From contig JBHEMD010000182.1 of the NCBI GenBank assembly GCA_046262735.1, positions 1 through 50,987 on the forward strand: DNA of 50,987 nucleotides, given 5' to 3'. The position numbers and the translations under genes are program-made. This stretch comes from AV17 sp046262735 (lineage in GTDB: Bacteria > Verrucomicrobiota > Verrucomicrobiia > Chthoniobacterales > UBA10450). The notes under the pieces were generated by a model. The model was not told the origin of the DNA. It searched no databases and was given only the letters and a program-made list of their open reading frames with translations. Of the stretch, positions 1 to 8,544 are shown in pieces. The number at the start of each line of letters is the position of its first letter. The stretch's first letter is position 1.

Positions 1-1
1 G

Positions 2-3000
2 ATTACAATTACGTCGCCCGATCCATATCAGATCAATTCGACAACCGTGATCGCGACCGACCCGACGATCACCACAAATGGCGTCACCGATTTTGGAAAA
101 ATTTATCGCGGACCGACTGATGACGGGCCGTTCTCGCAATACGCCTTCGGCTCGACCTCGGCCTTCGATACGGCACTGAAGCTGGACACCGAATTTTTTG
201 CAGATCCGGCCCATCTGCCGATCGCCGCTTTCAAGTTCCAAAGCCTTTTGATCACCGGCGACCCCATCGTTGATACGACCGGCGGCCCCAGCCATCTCGC
301 CTTGATCGCGGTGGATGGAATCAATACCGAAGGGCCCGGTGGTCCATTGACGTTTGGCGGAATTGATCAGCTTTTTCTGGCAACGGTCAACGGTTCAATC
401 AATCTCACCTCCAATGTGTCCTTCAGCGGTTTCAGCATTCTGGCCATCTACGCACGGGGAGCGACGTCCGATCTGACCATTAACTCGCCCATCAATAGCA
501 TCGATTCGCTAAAACTTGCCGCGGAGCGATCGCTTCAACTGACCAACAGCGGAAGCATGAGCCTGGGCAGTTTTGATGCGACGACCCATAGCGGCGACCT
601 GACGCTGCAGCTCGGTTCGCTTACCCTGAACGGCGAGCTGCACCTGGATGCTCTGACATTGGGCGAATCGATCGGGAACGGCGCGAACATCACTGTCAAT
701 CTTACCGGCAATTTCACCAACAATTCGGCGACCGATTCCTCACAGCTCAGCATCGACAATTTCGGCGGTCAAATTGGAACCGGTGGAAATATTTCCGTTG
801 ATATCGGGGGCAACCTCACCACCAACGGAACCGGTGGAGACGCAGGCAAATTCGACCTAACGATTCAAAACACGAACGGGCAGATCACAAACGGGGGAAA
901 CATCACGCTCGTCACCGGTGGCAGCATTTCTACCGGTGGCGCGTTTAACCTTCTGGTAGAGAACTATGATGAGACTGCCAATCCGGCCGGCCACATCGGC
1001 ACTGGTGGAAACATCACTTTGAGCACCGGCGGAAATCTCACCGCTGACTTTGCCAGCATTGCCACCAACAACCGGGGCGGCGGACAAATTGATTCGAGTG
1101 TTGATCTTAGCGTCAATATCAGCGGCGCGCTCACGACGCTGAGTCAAGGAACGGATTTTCTCGGTAATCCCAGCAGCTTCACGATCGACTTGGCGAGTCG
1201 CTACGACGATACCATGGGCAATACCGCCAAATCCTCGATTGGCGGCAACGCGACCGTCGATTTTCACGCCGACAGCATTTCGATCGGCGGAAGTTTCAAC
1301 GCTGTACTGAGCGACCGCGGAGGCACGATCGGTGGGAATGCTTTGCTCAACTTCGACACCACACACGACATCACCGTCTCCGGCCCCGACATCACCGATT
1401 TCGACGCGGCAACTTTCCAGCTTCTCAATGACGGCGGCACCGGCGCCGGTAGTGCGCAAAGTCCATTCGGCGGCACGATCCATGGCGATGCCACTCTCCA
1501 GGTCGGCGCCGCGAATCTGGCAGTGCCGTCCGGCTCATTGGACGTTTTCCTCCAGAACAGGAATGGGGGAGTAATCGATGGAAACGCCACGATCAATTTC
1601 AATCTCACCGGCAATCTCACTGTCGGCCAGTTTGCGAGCTTCTTCCTTACTAATCACCAAAACTTCTCTAGTAATGGTTTACCTGGCGGGTCCATTGGAT
1701 CGGCTGCCATGCTTGACATCAGCGCCGCCAATGTCTCGGTCGGAGCCGATTTCGGTGCGCAAATCTTCAATGGCGTCAATAATGGCGCTCCCGGTCCGGC
1801 CGGCGGGTCAATCGGAACGAACGCGACGCTGAATGTCACCGCGAACAATTTTACGATCACCGGCGGGTCTGATGTGGAGATATCGAATTACAATGCTGCC
1901 ACCAGCGGCGGCTCTGGCGGAACGATCGGCGGAAATGCCACCGTCAATTTCGATGCCGCCGGGGCGGTCAACACCGGCACCGGAACTATCGCCTATTTTC
2001 TGATTCAAAATCAGAACCTCTCGGACGGCGGCCTTGGTGGCACCATCGGCGGAAACGCCGCGATCAATCTAAGCGCCGCCAGCATGACAAGCGGTTCCAC
2101 CTTTGTCCGAATCGATAACAGCAACGGCGGCACCATTGATGGTTCTGCCATGCTTTCGATGTCGATCGGCGGCGATGTTACGAGCAATCCGCTGACGGTG
2201 GACATTCTTAATCCTTCAGGCGGCATCGGGGGTCCTGCCACGATTGATTTTAGTGCCGGCGGAAACGTAAATGTTACCGGCGCTCTCTTCTCCGACATCT
2301 ACAATCCGAGCGGCGTAATCGGCGGCAACGCCGTGTCCAACTTTAGCGCCGCCAACGTCACCGCGACGGGCGATCTCGTGTTCGGGATCACCAGCGATGG
2401 CGGCACTATCGTGGGCAATGCGGCGGCGACCTTAACTGCGGGCAATCTCGATTCGTCTGCCGGTAACTTCTTTTTGAACGTTTCGAATAACAGCGGAAGC
2501 ATTGCCAACGACGCGACCATCAATCTCACTGCGGCGTCACTTTCGGCTGGGCTGCAGGAAACCGTTATTGTGAATAATGCGGGGACGATCGGTGGCAAAG
2601 CAACCATCAACGATCAAATTTCCGGCGACGTCGTTGCCACCGGGGACACTTTCTTTGATCTCCAGAATAACGACGAAGGGAACGGCGCGGGCCAAATCGG
2701 TTCGGATGCAACGATCAGTCTGGCAGCCGCCAATGTCAGCACCACCGGCAATTTTAATGAGATCCTTAACAATGGCAGCGGTGGTCTTATCAATGGCGCA
2801 GCGAGTGTAACGCTCAATCTTTCAGGCGACTTAACGGTTGGCAGCGGCGCTTTTATCCAGATAGATAATTTCAACGGATCGATCGGTGGCGACGCCTCGA
2901 TTGCAGTCAACGCGGCAAACATCTCTGCCTCTTCCTTGAGCACCACGATCGACAATACGAATAACTTTAGCGCCGCTCCGGCTTCAGTCGCCGGCAACGC

Positions 3001-3808
3001 CACCATCGACATGAATGTTTCGGGCGACGCCAATGTCACCAACGATGCCACAGTCGCGATCTACGGAAGCGACGCCGCATCGTCTGCCGCAATCAATGTG
3101 AATGGCGGCACCTACAGTGCAGGTGGAACGTTCCTCACTTACATCGATGGCGATGGCACGATCACCTTCAACAACGTCATGGCTCACGCTGACGTGCTTA
3201 AGGTCGGCGCGCTTGGCACGAACGGTGTGCTCAACATCGGCGGCGGCAATCTCTCGGCGGACAGCGAGCTGAAACTCTACGCCTCAGGCAGCAACGGCCA
3301 GATCAATTTCGTTGCTAATGTCACCCTTGGCGGTCTCGCCTCGAAGATTTTGGCCGCAAATTCCATCACGATTTTAGACAACGTTGTTGTAACGATCAGC
3401 GGCGGCGAAAGTCCGGTGCAGGTTTACACCAACAACGCCAATTATTCGGAGAGTTCCGGCGGCAACGGCTCGACGACCGGCGAGTTTGCCGGCAACGGCG
3501 CCAGCCCGCCGCAGCCGCTTGCCTCCGCCCCGCCGTTCAACCCTGCCGCGCGCACGACCAAAAAAGTCGCCGCGCCCACGATCAGAAAAGCCGGCGCTCC
3601 CTCAATCAATGTCACTAACACAGATCAGGTGCTTTCCCTGCTCGATTCCGCGGCGCCTGGCCCCGGTGGGAAAACGGCCGTTGCCGGTCCGGGTCGTGCC
3701 GGCGTTCCGGCAAAAGCTCCTTTCCTCAACCCGCCAGTATCGCGATTGCAAGCGGATCGTCGTGCTGATGTGCGGAACACATCCGGTCTGGTCACACGCG
3801 CACCGTAG
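2..3808 (+). CDS. Giant Gly/Asn-rich repeat protein, adhesin-like (5' truncated by window edge)
   Basis: The reading frame is open from the first bases of the window, so the true start lies upstream. About 1,268 residues are visible. They are low-complexity beta-repeat sequence, rich in Gly, Asn, Thr, Ser and Ala and almost free of Cys and Trp. An imperfect unit with the core IGGNAT(I/V/L)NF, followed by a stretch like A-x-x-[VI]-[ST]-x-[GT], recurs roughly every 30-50 residues from about residue 400 to 1000. This pattern is typical of filamentous-haemagglutinin-like or other beta-helical surface proteins. The last 130 residues change to a Pro/Ala/Lys-rich tail with no recognisable autotransporter barrel or sorting motif. 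It ends in TAG at 3806-3808, followed directly by TAGCGACA. Secreted or surface location is inferred from composition, and no enzymatic motif was seen. Confidence 0.75.
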   Translation: MTITSPDPYQINSTTVIATDPTITTNGVTDFGKIYRGPTDDGPFSQYAFGSTSAFDTALKLDTEFFADPAHLPIAAFKFQSLLITGDPIVDTTGGPSHLALIAVDGINTEGPGGPLTFGGIDQLFLATVNGSINLTSNVSFSGFSILAIYARGATSDLTINSPINSIDSLKLAAERSLQLTNSGSMSLGSFDATTHSGDLTLQLGSLTLNGELHLDALTLGESIGNGANITVNLTGNFTNNSATDSSQLSIDNFGGQIGTGGNISVDIGGNLTTNGTGGDAGKFDLTIQNTNGQITNGGNITLVTGGSISTGGAFNLLVENYDETANPAGHIGTGGNITLSTGGNLTADFASIATNNRGGGQIDSSVDLSVNISGALTTLSQGTDFLGNPSSFTIDLASRYDDTMGNTAKSSIGGNATVDFHADSISIGGSFNAVLSDRGGTIGGNALLNFDTTHDITVSGPDITDFDAATFQLLNDGGTGAGSAQSPFGGTIHGDATLQVGAANLAVPSGSLDVFLQNRNGGVIDGNATINFNLTGNLTVGQFASFFLTNHQNFSSNGLPGGSIGSAAMLDISAANVSVGADFGAQIFNGVNNGAPGPAGGSIGTNATLNVTANNFTITGGSDVEISNYNAATSGGSGGTIGGNATVNFDAAGAVNTGTGTIAYFLIQNQNLSDGGLGGTIGGNAAINLSAASMTSGSTFVRIDNSNGGTIDGSAMLSMSIGGDVTSNPLTVDILNPSGGIGGPATIDFSAGGNVNVTGALFSDIYNPSGVIGGNAVSNFSAANVTATGDLVFGITSDGGTIVGNAAATLTAGNLDSSAGNFFLNVSNNSGSIANDATINLTAASLSAGLQETVIVNNAGTIGGKATINDQISGDVVATGDTFFDLQNNDEGNGAGQIGSDATISLAAANVSTTGNFNEILNNGSGGLINGAASVTLNLSGDLTVGSGAFIQIDNFNGSIGGDASIAVNAANISASSLSTTIDNTNNFSAAPASVAGNATIDMNVSGDANVTNDATVAIYGSDAASSAAINVNGGTYSAGGTFLTYIDGDGTITFNNVMAHADVLKVGALGTNGVLNIGGGNLSADSELKLYASGSNGQINFVANVTLGGLASKILAANSITILDNVVVTISGGESPVQVYTNNANYSESSGGNGSTTGEFAGNGASPPQPLASAPPFNPAARTTKKVAAPTIRKAGAPSINVTNTDQVLSLLDSAAPGPGGKTAVAGPGRAGVPAKAPFLNPPVSRLQADRRADVRNTSGLVTRAP

Positions 3809-3838
3809 TAGCGACACTTCCAACAGCCGCGAGGACTG

Positions 3839-4801
3839 TTAGCGGCGCTTTGTGTCGTCCTCGAGATAACCCGCGCCGAACGCGATACCAATCAGCACAA
3901 GCGACGCCACCGTCGCAAAGGGCACGACATCAAATGGCGCCGGCGGAAGATCGACAATTCCGTTCTCGTCCGTGCGCGCTGGCTGGCGCACGTAGCGCCC
4001 CGAACGCGGCGCGCGAAAACGTGCGGCGAAATTTTCCATTCGGTCAGCCAACTTTGAGTCCGACATCGGAACGCCGTGACCGCACCCGATCGCGTTTGGG
4101 TGCAGCGCCGTCAGCTCGTTGACGGACGTTCGCGCCGCTTGCCAATCGCACGTGAACGGCGTGCCTGCTCGCGCCAATACCTGCCGTCCACTGATCACGC
4201 CGATCCACCTGTCCATGTCGATCGTCGCCAGCGCGTCGCCGGCGATGAGCACGCGGTCCGACGTGCGAAAGAACGCTACGTGACCCGGTGAATGGCCGGG
4301 CGTGGCGATCCATTTCCAACCCGTCGCGCCGGGAACTTTGCCGGACGGCAACTCGCGCAGATGCGGTCGCAGATCGCGCACCCGCGAACGCCAGAAGCGC
4401 GCAAGAAACGCCGTCGCCCCGCCGACAGTGGGATCGGCCGGCGGATAAGAGGATTTGCCGGTGAGGTACGGCATCTCGAGCGGATGCGCATAGATCGGCG
4501 CATCCCAATTCTCCGCCAGCGCACGCGCCGACCCGATATGGTCCATGTGACCATGCGTCAAAAGAATCGCTTCCGGCCGTGAGCCCGCGCCGAAACGCGC
4601 TTCGGCCGCGTCGATGATCTCGGCCGCGCGCCCGGGCAGACCGGCATCGATAATCGCCCAGCGCGCGCCGGGTCGTCCGATGAAATAAACATTGGCAAAG
4701 CTGACCGGCAGCCAGCCCACGTCCGGAGCGATGCGCCGGATCATCCTCGTCGGTGGTGTCATGCTCTTCTGTAGCGGTGGAAGCGACGGATTTCCTTTCA
4801 C
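3839..4801 (-). CDS. Metallo-beta-lactamase-fold hydrolase with C-terminal membrane segment
   Basis: The 320-residue frame carries the metal-binding motif THGHMDH (His83, His85, Asp87, His88). It is followed by a PGHSPGH strand (His170), a GDA strand (Asp189) and a late GHG (His242), the full ligand set of a glyoxalase-II-type binuclear MBL-fold hydrolase. A hydrophobic stretch near residues 292-312 (FATVASLVLIGIAFGAGYL) suggests a C-terminal membrane anchor, unusual for the family. The longest frame starts at a GTG that overlaps the upstream LysM gene's TGA by 4 bp (GTGA). A second candidate, ATG at 4760-4762 (MTPPTRM), has an AGAAG purine stretch just upstream and may be the real start. It is probably co-transcribed with the LysM gene. 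The substrate cannot be told from sequence. Confidence 0.85.
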   Translation of the reverse strand: MKGNPSLPPLQKSMTPPTRMIRRIAPDVGWLPVSFANVYFIGRPGARWAIIDAGLPGRAAEIIDAAEARFGAGSRPEAILLTHGHMDHIGSARALAENWDAPIYAHPLEMPYLTGKSSYPPADPTVGGATAFLARFWRSRVRDLRPHLRELPSGKVPGATGWKWIATPGHSPGHVAFFRTSDRVLIAGDALATIDMDRWIGVISGRQVLARAGTPFTCDWQAARTSVNELTALHPNAIGCGHGVPMSDSKLADRMENFAARFRAPRSGRYVRQPARTDENGIVDLPPAPFDVVPFATVASLVLIGIAFGAGYLEDDTKRR

Positions 4802-5511
4802 GGGATAATGAGACTCTGACCCGCTCGCAATTTCTGCGGATCATCTATGCTTTTCCGGTTCGCGTCGAGAATCTCTTTCCATCGCGCGGACGAACGATAA
4901 AACCTCCGCGAGATGGAGGCGAGCGTGTCGCCCGATTGCACGACATAAGTGTGCCGCTTTGATTTCTTCGTGCCGGATTTCTCGGATTGCTCGCCGCGCC
5001 GTGGCGCAGTGGAGACGGCTCGATCTTGCATCGTTGACTCTGCGGCGCGCGTTTTTGCGGCGCGTTGTTCGAGTTCCTTTCGCAGGTTGAGATTTTCATT
5101 GCGCAAACGCGCAGCCTCCGCGCGCGTCACCACCGCATCACCCGAGAAGCTCGTGGCAAGCGCGATCTCATCGCGTTTGATGAACTTCTGGACATCGGCG
5201 GCGTGCGCGCCGTTTGGAGCGAGGGTCAGATAGCGTTTGAAATGGTGGAGCGCGTTCAGCGGATCCTCCAGTTTGTCATCGTAGAGCAATGCCAGCCGAT
5301 AATGAACCTCGGCGCAACCTGGAGTATCATTCAGCGCCGCTTCGTAAAGATTGATCGCGCGCGCGAAATCAGCCTGGGCCGCTTTCGACTCCGCATCTTT
5401 GACAAGCTGCGTCTGGCGCGAGCTCATCATCCGATCGCAGCCGCAAAAAAACCCGGGCAAGATCGACAATGCGAAACAAATCAGCGCGAATTTGCCACGG
5501 CCTCGCATCAT
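4798..5511 (-). CDS. TPR/LysM-domain lipoprotein
   Basis: Predicted product of about 237 residues. An N-terminal hydrophobic segment (FALICFALSILPGFFCGC) ends in cysteines that fit a lipobox. Residues of about 35-110 form a TPR-like helical repeat (ARAINLYEAAL, AEVHYRLALLYDD, ALHHFKRYL). A short coiled-coil-like stretch (ARLRNENLNLRKELEQ) and a charged linker follow. The C-terminus is a LysM domain (YVVQSGDTLASISRRFY ... LRAGQSLIIP) that should bind peptidoglycan. The longest frame begins at a TTG, but the adjacent ATG ATG at 5506-5511 is the more likely start. The gene is divergent from the thioredoxin-like gene with only 17 bp between starts, and its 3' end overlaps the MBL gene. An exact AAGATCGACA word lies in its signal-peptide coding region (5459-5468). 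Likely role: envelope-anchored cell-wall-binding protein. Confidence 0.8.
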   Translation of the reverse strand: MMRGRGKFALICFALSILPGFFCGCDRMMSSRQTQLVKDAESKAAQADFARAINLYEAALNDTPGCAEVHYRLALLYDDKLEDPLNALHHFKRYLTLAPNGAHAADVQKFIKRDEIALATSFSGDAVVTRAEAARLRNENLNLRKELEQRAAKTRAAESTMQDRAVSTAPRRGEQSEKSGTKKSKRHTYVVQSGDTLASISRRFYRSSARWKEILDANRKSIDDPQKLRAGQSLIIP

Positions 5512-5528
5512 CGCCAACGTGCTTACTC

Positions 5529-6083
5529 ATGGCACTGCGCGCACGTTTTTTCTTCAGCGGCACTCTCTTTTTCGTCGCGCTCGCGACGATCCAGGCCGCT
5601 CTTGTTCCCGGGCAAACCTATGTCCTCAAGTTTGTAGATGTTGATGGGCATGTTCTCTCCACCGCTGAGGGCCGCACCACCGTGGTCGTTCTGACGACGA
5701 GTGCCGATACCACCAGAGCGCGCGTCGTCGGCGACCGTATCCCGGATTTTTGCCTCGCCAATCCGAACTACCGAATGATCACCATCCTGAACCTGAATCG
5801 AAAATACCAGCGGTTCGCGCGGCGCACGGCAACCTGGCTGATTCGGCTCCGTCTCAACGCCGAAGCAAACCGGCTGCAACAGCGCTACGAGGTCAGAAAG
5901 ATTCAACCTGACGCGCGCCGCGACGTCTTCGCCGTCGCCGATTTCGACGGCGCATTAACATCGCAACTCGGCGCGAAACCAGCCGAGGCGACCTTTGCCG
6001 TTTTCGTGTTCGGCCGCGACGGGAAATTGCTGCGGCAGTGGAACGAGGTGCCGAGCGCAGCAGAATTGGCCGCGGCGCTGTAG
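5529..6083 (+). CDS. Secreted thioredoxin-like-fold protein
   Basis: 184 residues from ATG 5529. A longer frame from 5469 would run into the divergent neighbour. The N-terminus (ARFFFSGTLFFVALATIQAAL) is a classical signal peptide. The mature part contains TTVVVLTTSADTTRARVVGDRIPDFCLANPNYRMITIL..., which resembles the strand-helix-strand start of thioredoxin/AhpC-like folds, and ends with a FAVFVFGRDGKLLRQWNEVPS strand pair typical of that fold. No CxxC motif is present, so a dithiol redox role is doubtful. The stop codon TAG (6081-6083) lies inside the left border TGTAGC of the hairpin repeat that follows. Family assignment is by fold resemblance only. Confidence 0.6.
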   Translation: MALRARFFFSGTLFFVALATIQAALVPGQTYVLKFVDVDGHVLSTAEGRTTVVVLTTSADTTRARVVGDRIPDFCLANPNYRMITILNLNRKYQRFARRTATWLIRLRLNAEANRLQQRYEVRKIQPDARRDVFAVADFDGALTSQLGAKPAEATFAVFVFGRDGKLLRQWNEVPSAAELAAAL

Positions 6084-6160
6084 CCGCGTCCCTGGATGAG
6101 GCGCAGCGCGGCTTGCAAAGACACCCGCTACGCCGCGCTTCGCCCAGCGAAGCGGCTACA
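6079..6160. repeat. Hairpin repeat, TGTAGCCGC/GCGGCTACA-bordered, copy 1
   Basis: Borders TGTAGCCGC (6079-6087) and GCGGCTACA (6152-6160) are perfect inverted repeats. Inside lies a perfect 8-bp stem, CGCTTCGC / GCGAAGCG (6136-6143 and 6147-6154), with a 3-nt loop (CCA). The same element occurs at 48309-48382. It fills the gap between two convergent genes and may act as a bidirectional transcription terminator. Confidence 0.85.
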
Positions 6161-6166
6161 GCAGCG

Positions 6167-7303
6167 TTAATACTTCGGCACCTGTGGGTCGATTTCGTCC
6201 GACCATTGATCGATTCCGCCTTCGAGATTGAACGCGTTCTCGAAACCGGCATCGCGCAAGACCCGCACCGCCCGAGCGCTGCGCATCCCGCTATGACAAT
6301 GGACAATTGTCATCCGCTCCCGATCCAGTTCGCTCAATCGATCGGGCAATTCGCCGAGCGGAATCAACCGCGCACTGTCAATCTTTGCGATGTCGTGCTC
6401 GAATGGTTCGCGAACATCGAGCAGTTGGACCGGCTCGCCGGCATCGAGTTTTCCTTTCAGTTCTTTTACCGAAATGGTCGGGACAGCGCCTGGGAGCCCA
6501 CAAAACTGCTCGTAATCGATCGGCCCGGTGATCGTTGGGTTGTCACCGCAGACCGGACACTGGGGATCGCGCCTCAAATTGAACTCGCGAAATTTCATCT
6601 TGAGCGCATCGAAGTGCAGCAGCCGGCCAACGAGCGGCTCGCCGATGCCGAGCAGCAGCTTGATCGCTTCGATCGCCTGCACCGTTCCAATGACCCCGGG
6701 CAACACGCCCAACACTCCGGCTTCCGCACAACTCGGGACCGTGCCGGGCTCGGGCGGCTCGGGAAACAAACATCGATAACACGGCCCGCCGAGGTGCGGC
6801 GCAAACACTGTTGCTTGGCCATCGAACCGAAAGATCGAGCCATAGACATTGGGCTTGCGGCCAAAGACACAAACATCGTTCGACAAATAGCGCGTTGGAA
6901 AATTATCGGAGCCGTCCACGACTACGTCGTAGTTCTCGACGATGTCGCGAGCGTTCGCGCTCGAGAACCGGCACTCGTGCAGCTCGACGTCGACGTTCGG
7001 GTTCACATCGTGCAATCGGTCCCGCGCCGACTCCAGCTTCTTTCGACCGACATCTTTGGTCCCATGTAAAAGCTGCCGGTGCAGATTGCTAAGATCGACA
7101 TCGTCAAGATCGACAATCCCGATTGTGCCCACGCCCGCCGCCGCGAGATACAGCGCCGCCGGTGACCCGAGCCCGCCCGCCCCGATGCACAACACGCGCC
7201 CCGCTTTCAACCGGCTCTGCCCCAGCGGACCCACCTCCGGCATCATTAAATGCCGCGAATACCGCACGCGTTCTTCCTGACTGAATTCAACCATCTCACT
7301 CAT
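6167..7303 (-). CDS. moeB: MoeB/ThiF-type adenylyltransferase with C-terminal rhodanese domain
   Basis: 378 residues. An E1-like ThiF/MoeB domain has the nucleotide loop CIGAGGLGSPAALYLAAAGVG, then GIVDLDDVDLSNLHRQ and a DGSDNF strand. Zinc cysteines occur as CYRC and CPVC pairs. A C-terminal rhodanese domain from about residue 275 ends in the active loop HCHSGMRS, with Cys336 as the likely sulfur carrier. This architecture is that of MoeBR/MoeZ and Uba4/MOCS3 proteins, which adenylylate and then sulfurate the C-terminal Gly-Gly of ubiquitin-like sulfur carriers (MoaD, ThiS, CysO) for molybdenum cofactor, thiamine or cysteine synthesis. moaA, moaC and mog are 40 kb away in the same window. 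Two AAGATCGACA words lie 15 bp apart inside the gene. Confidence 0.9.
   Translation of the reverse strand: MSEMVEFSQEERVRYSRHLMMPEVGPLGQSRLKAGRVLCIGAGGLGSPAALYLAAAGVGTIGIVDLDDVDLSNLHRQLLHGTKDVGRKKLESARDRLHDVNPNVDVELHECRFSSANARDIVENYDVVVDGSDNFPTRYLSNDVCVFGRKPNVYGSIFRFDGQATVFAPHLGGPCYRCLFPEPPEPGTVPSCAEAGVLGVLPGVIGTVQAIEAIKLLLGIGEPLVGRLLHFDALKMKFREFNLRRDPQCPVCGDNPTITGPIDYEQFCGLPGAVPTISVKELKGKLDAGEPVQLLDVREPFEHDIAKIDSARLIPLGELPDRLSELDRERMTIVHCHSGMRSARAVRVLRDAGFENAFNLEGGIDQWSDEIDPQVPKY
7091..7115 (+). repeat. Two AAGATCGACA words in tandem (7091-7100, 7106-7115)
   Basis: Two exact copies with a 15-bp period lie on the plus strand, inside the minus-strand MoeB-like gene, where both encode Val-Asp-Leu. 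This is the closest pair in the window. Because VDL is part of the conserved MoeB sequence here, protein constraint contributes to this pair. Confidence 0.9.
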
Positions 7304-7403
7304 CGACGGTTTGACATTAGCACGATTTCACGAGCAACGGCGGCTCGCCCGTCGCGTCTCGCGCGGTTCTTCGACTGACTAAGGCGGATCCGCCGAGGGC
7401 ACG

Positions 7404-8459
7404 CTAGCGCGCATCGCCTTTGGGGAACATGACTTTTTCCGGCGCGGCGTTCAGAGCGGCGAGGAGTTTTGGGATGAGCCGGCTTTTGGTGGCACCGGAT
7501 TCGCGCGGCGGGACAAGGTAACGCACGATGGCGTCGATCCAGGTGACTTCATCCACCCGAAAGATAACGCGGGGGCGAGCATGGACTTCGAGCTCGTCGA
7601 CCGGCGTGCGGCCGAGTAGATCGCGGTAGACGCCGACGCGTTCCATCATTTCTTCGCCGAGCTCTTCCTCGACGATTTTTTGCATCGTTTGTGCGACGAA
7701 CTTCAGATCGCTTTGATAGGCGATCTGGAACTTGATCTCGTTCCAGATGTAGGGAAAAAGCGGCCAGGAATAATTCCAGACCATCGAATCGAGCACCTTT
7801 GAGTTTGGAAATTTGATGATGCGTCCGCTCGGGTGATCGCCTGAAATGTATTGTCCGCCGAACTCCCACAGCGTGGTGTCGAGATAGCTGACGTCGATGA
7901 CGTCCCCAGTGGCATCGCCCATTTTGATGCGATCGCCGACCCGGTAGGGGCGCCGGATGAGCAGATAAATCCAGCCGATGAAACTAGTCATGGGCGTTTG
8001 CACAGCCAGGCCGAGGATGATCGAGCCAACGCCGAGCGCAGTGAGCGCGGCATACCAATTAACGAAAACGACCGAGATGACGATGATCGCGATAACGAGG
8101 CCGACGATGAGATGTTCGACGCGCCGGAGAGTGAAGCGCGTGGAAGCATCTTCGATCCGGCCGAGGACATACACAGAAATTGCTTTGGCGATGGCGAGCA
8201 CGATGACAACAAAAGCGGTGCCGCGGACAAGACGGCGCGCGAGCTCGAGGCGCGCTTCGGGAAGAGGAATTATTTTGGAGCCGAGCAACCAGTAAAGCGC
8301 GACGCAGCCCACGAGCAGGAGCGCATGAGTTACGAACCAGAATTTATCCGTGCCGCGGGCTTTGACTTTTTCACGCGGCGTTTTTTCGCCGGTCGTCTTT
8401 GCAAGTTCCTCGCGGACCTCCGGTTTTTCGCGGACTTCTTCAACGGTCTCTGGCATCAA
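7404..8459 (-). CDS. MscS-family mechanosensitive ion channel
   Basis: 351 residues. A charged, Lys/Glu-rich N-terminal tail of about 40 residues is cytoplasmic by composition. Transmembrane segments follow near residues 43-62, 82-100 and 116-134. The pore-lining TM3 is ALTALGVGSIILGLAVQTPMTSFIGWIYLL, then RPYRVGDRIKMGDATGDVIDVSYLDTTL, the hallmark MscS beta domain. The C-terminal half fits the cytoplasmic alpha/beta vestibule, although the beta domain has an insertion (QYISGDHPSGR). Likely role: tension-gated release of solutes on osmotic downshift. It lies upstream of no obvious operon partner; the debranching gene begins 2 kb further on and ends 85 bp before it on the same strand. Confidence 0.88.
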   Translation of the reverse strand: MMPETVEEVREKPEVREELAKTTGEKTPREKVKARGTDKFWFVTHALLLVGCVALYWLLGSKIIPLPEARLELARRLVRGTAFVVIVLAIAKAISVYVLGRIEDASTRFTLRRVEHLIVGLVIAIIVISVVFVNWYAALTALGVGSIILGLAVQTPMTSFIGWIYLLIRRPYRVGDRIKMGDATGDVIDVSYLDTTLWEFGGQYISGDHPSGRIIKFPNSKVLDSMVWNYSWPLFPYIWNEIKFQIAYQSDLKFVAQTMQKIVEEELGEEMMERVGVYRDLLGRTPVDELEVHARPRVIFRVDEVTWIDAIVRYLVPPRESGATKSRLIPKLLAALNAAPEKVMFPKGDAR

Positions 8460-8544
8460 TGATTATTCGTTCGCGGAACTGCGTCGGGACGTTTCTACAG
8501 GGATATCATCGCAGGCGCGAGCGATTGTCGATCTAGTGAGTTCG
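8460..8544. other. Spacer between MscS and debranching-enzyme genes with a near-match to the 10-mer word
   Basis: 85 bp of non-coding DNA. TGTCGATCT at 8526-8534 matches nine of ten positions of the over-represented word TGTCGATCTT, preceded by the common flanking AT. No clear promoter or strong terminator hairpin was seen. Confidence 0.4.

Noticed and set aside
857..1483. Minus-strand frame inside the giant repeat protein
   Set aside because: An artefact of the repetitive high-GC sequence; no family features.
4766..4790. A TGTAGCGG sequence near the MBL gene start as another hairpin repeat
   Set aside because: No matching right border or stem could be found.
6038..7069. A plus-strand frame opposite the MoeB-like gene
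   Set aside because: Low complexity, Arg-rich, no domain; the minus strand carries clear ThiF and rhodanese motifs.
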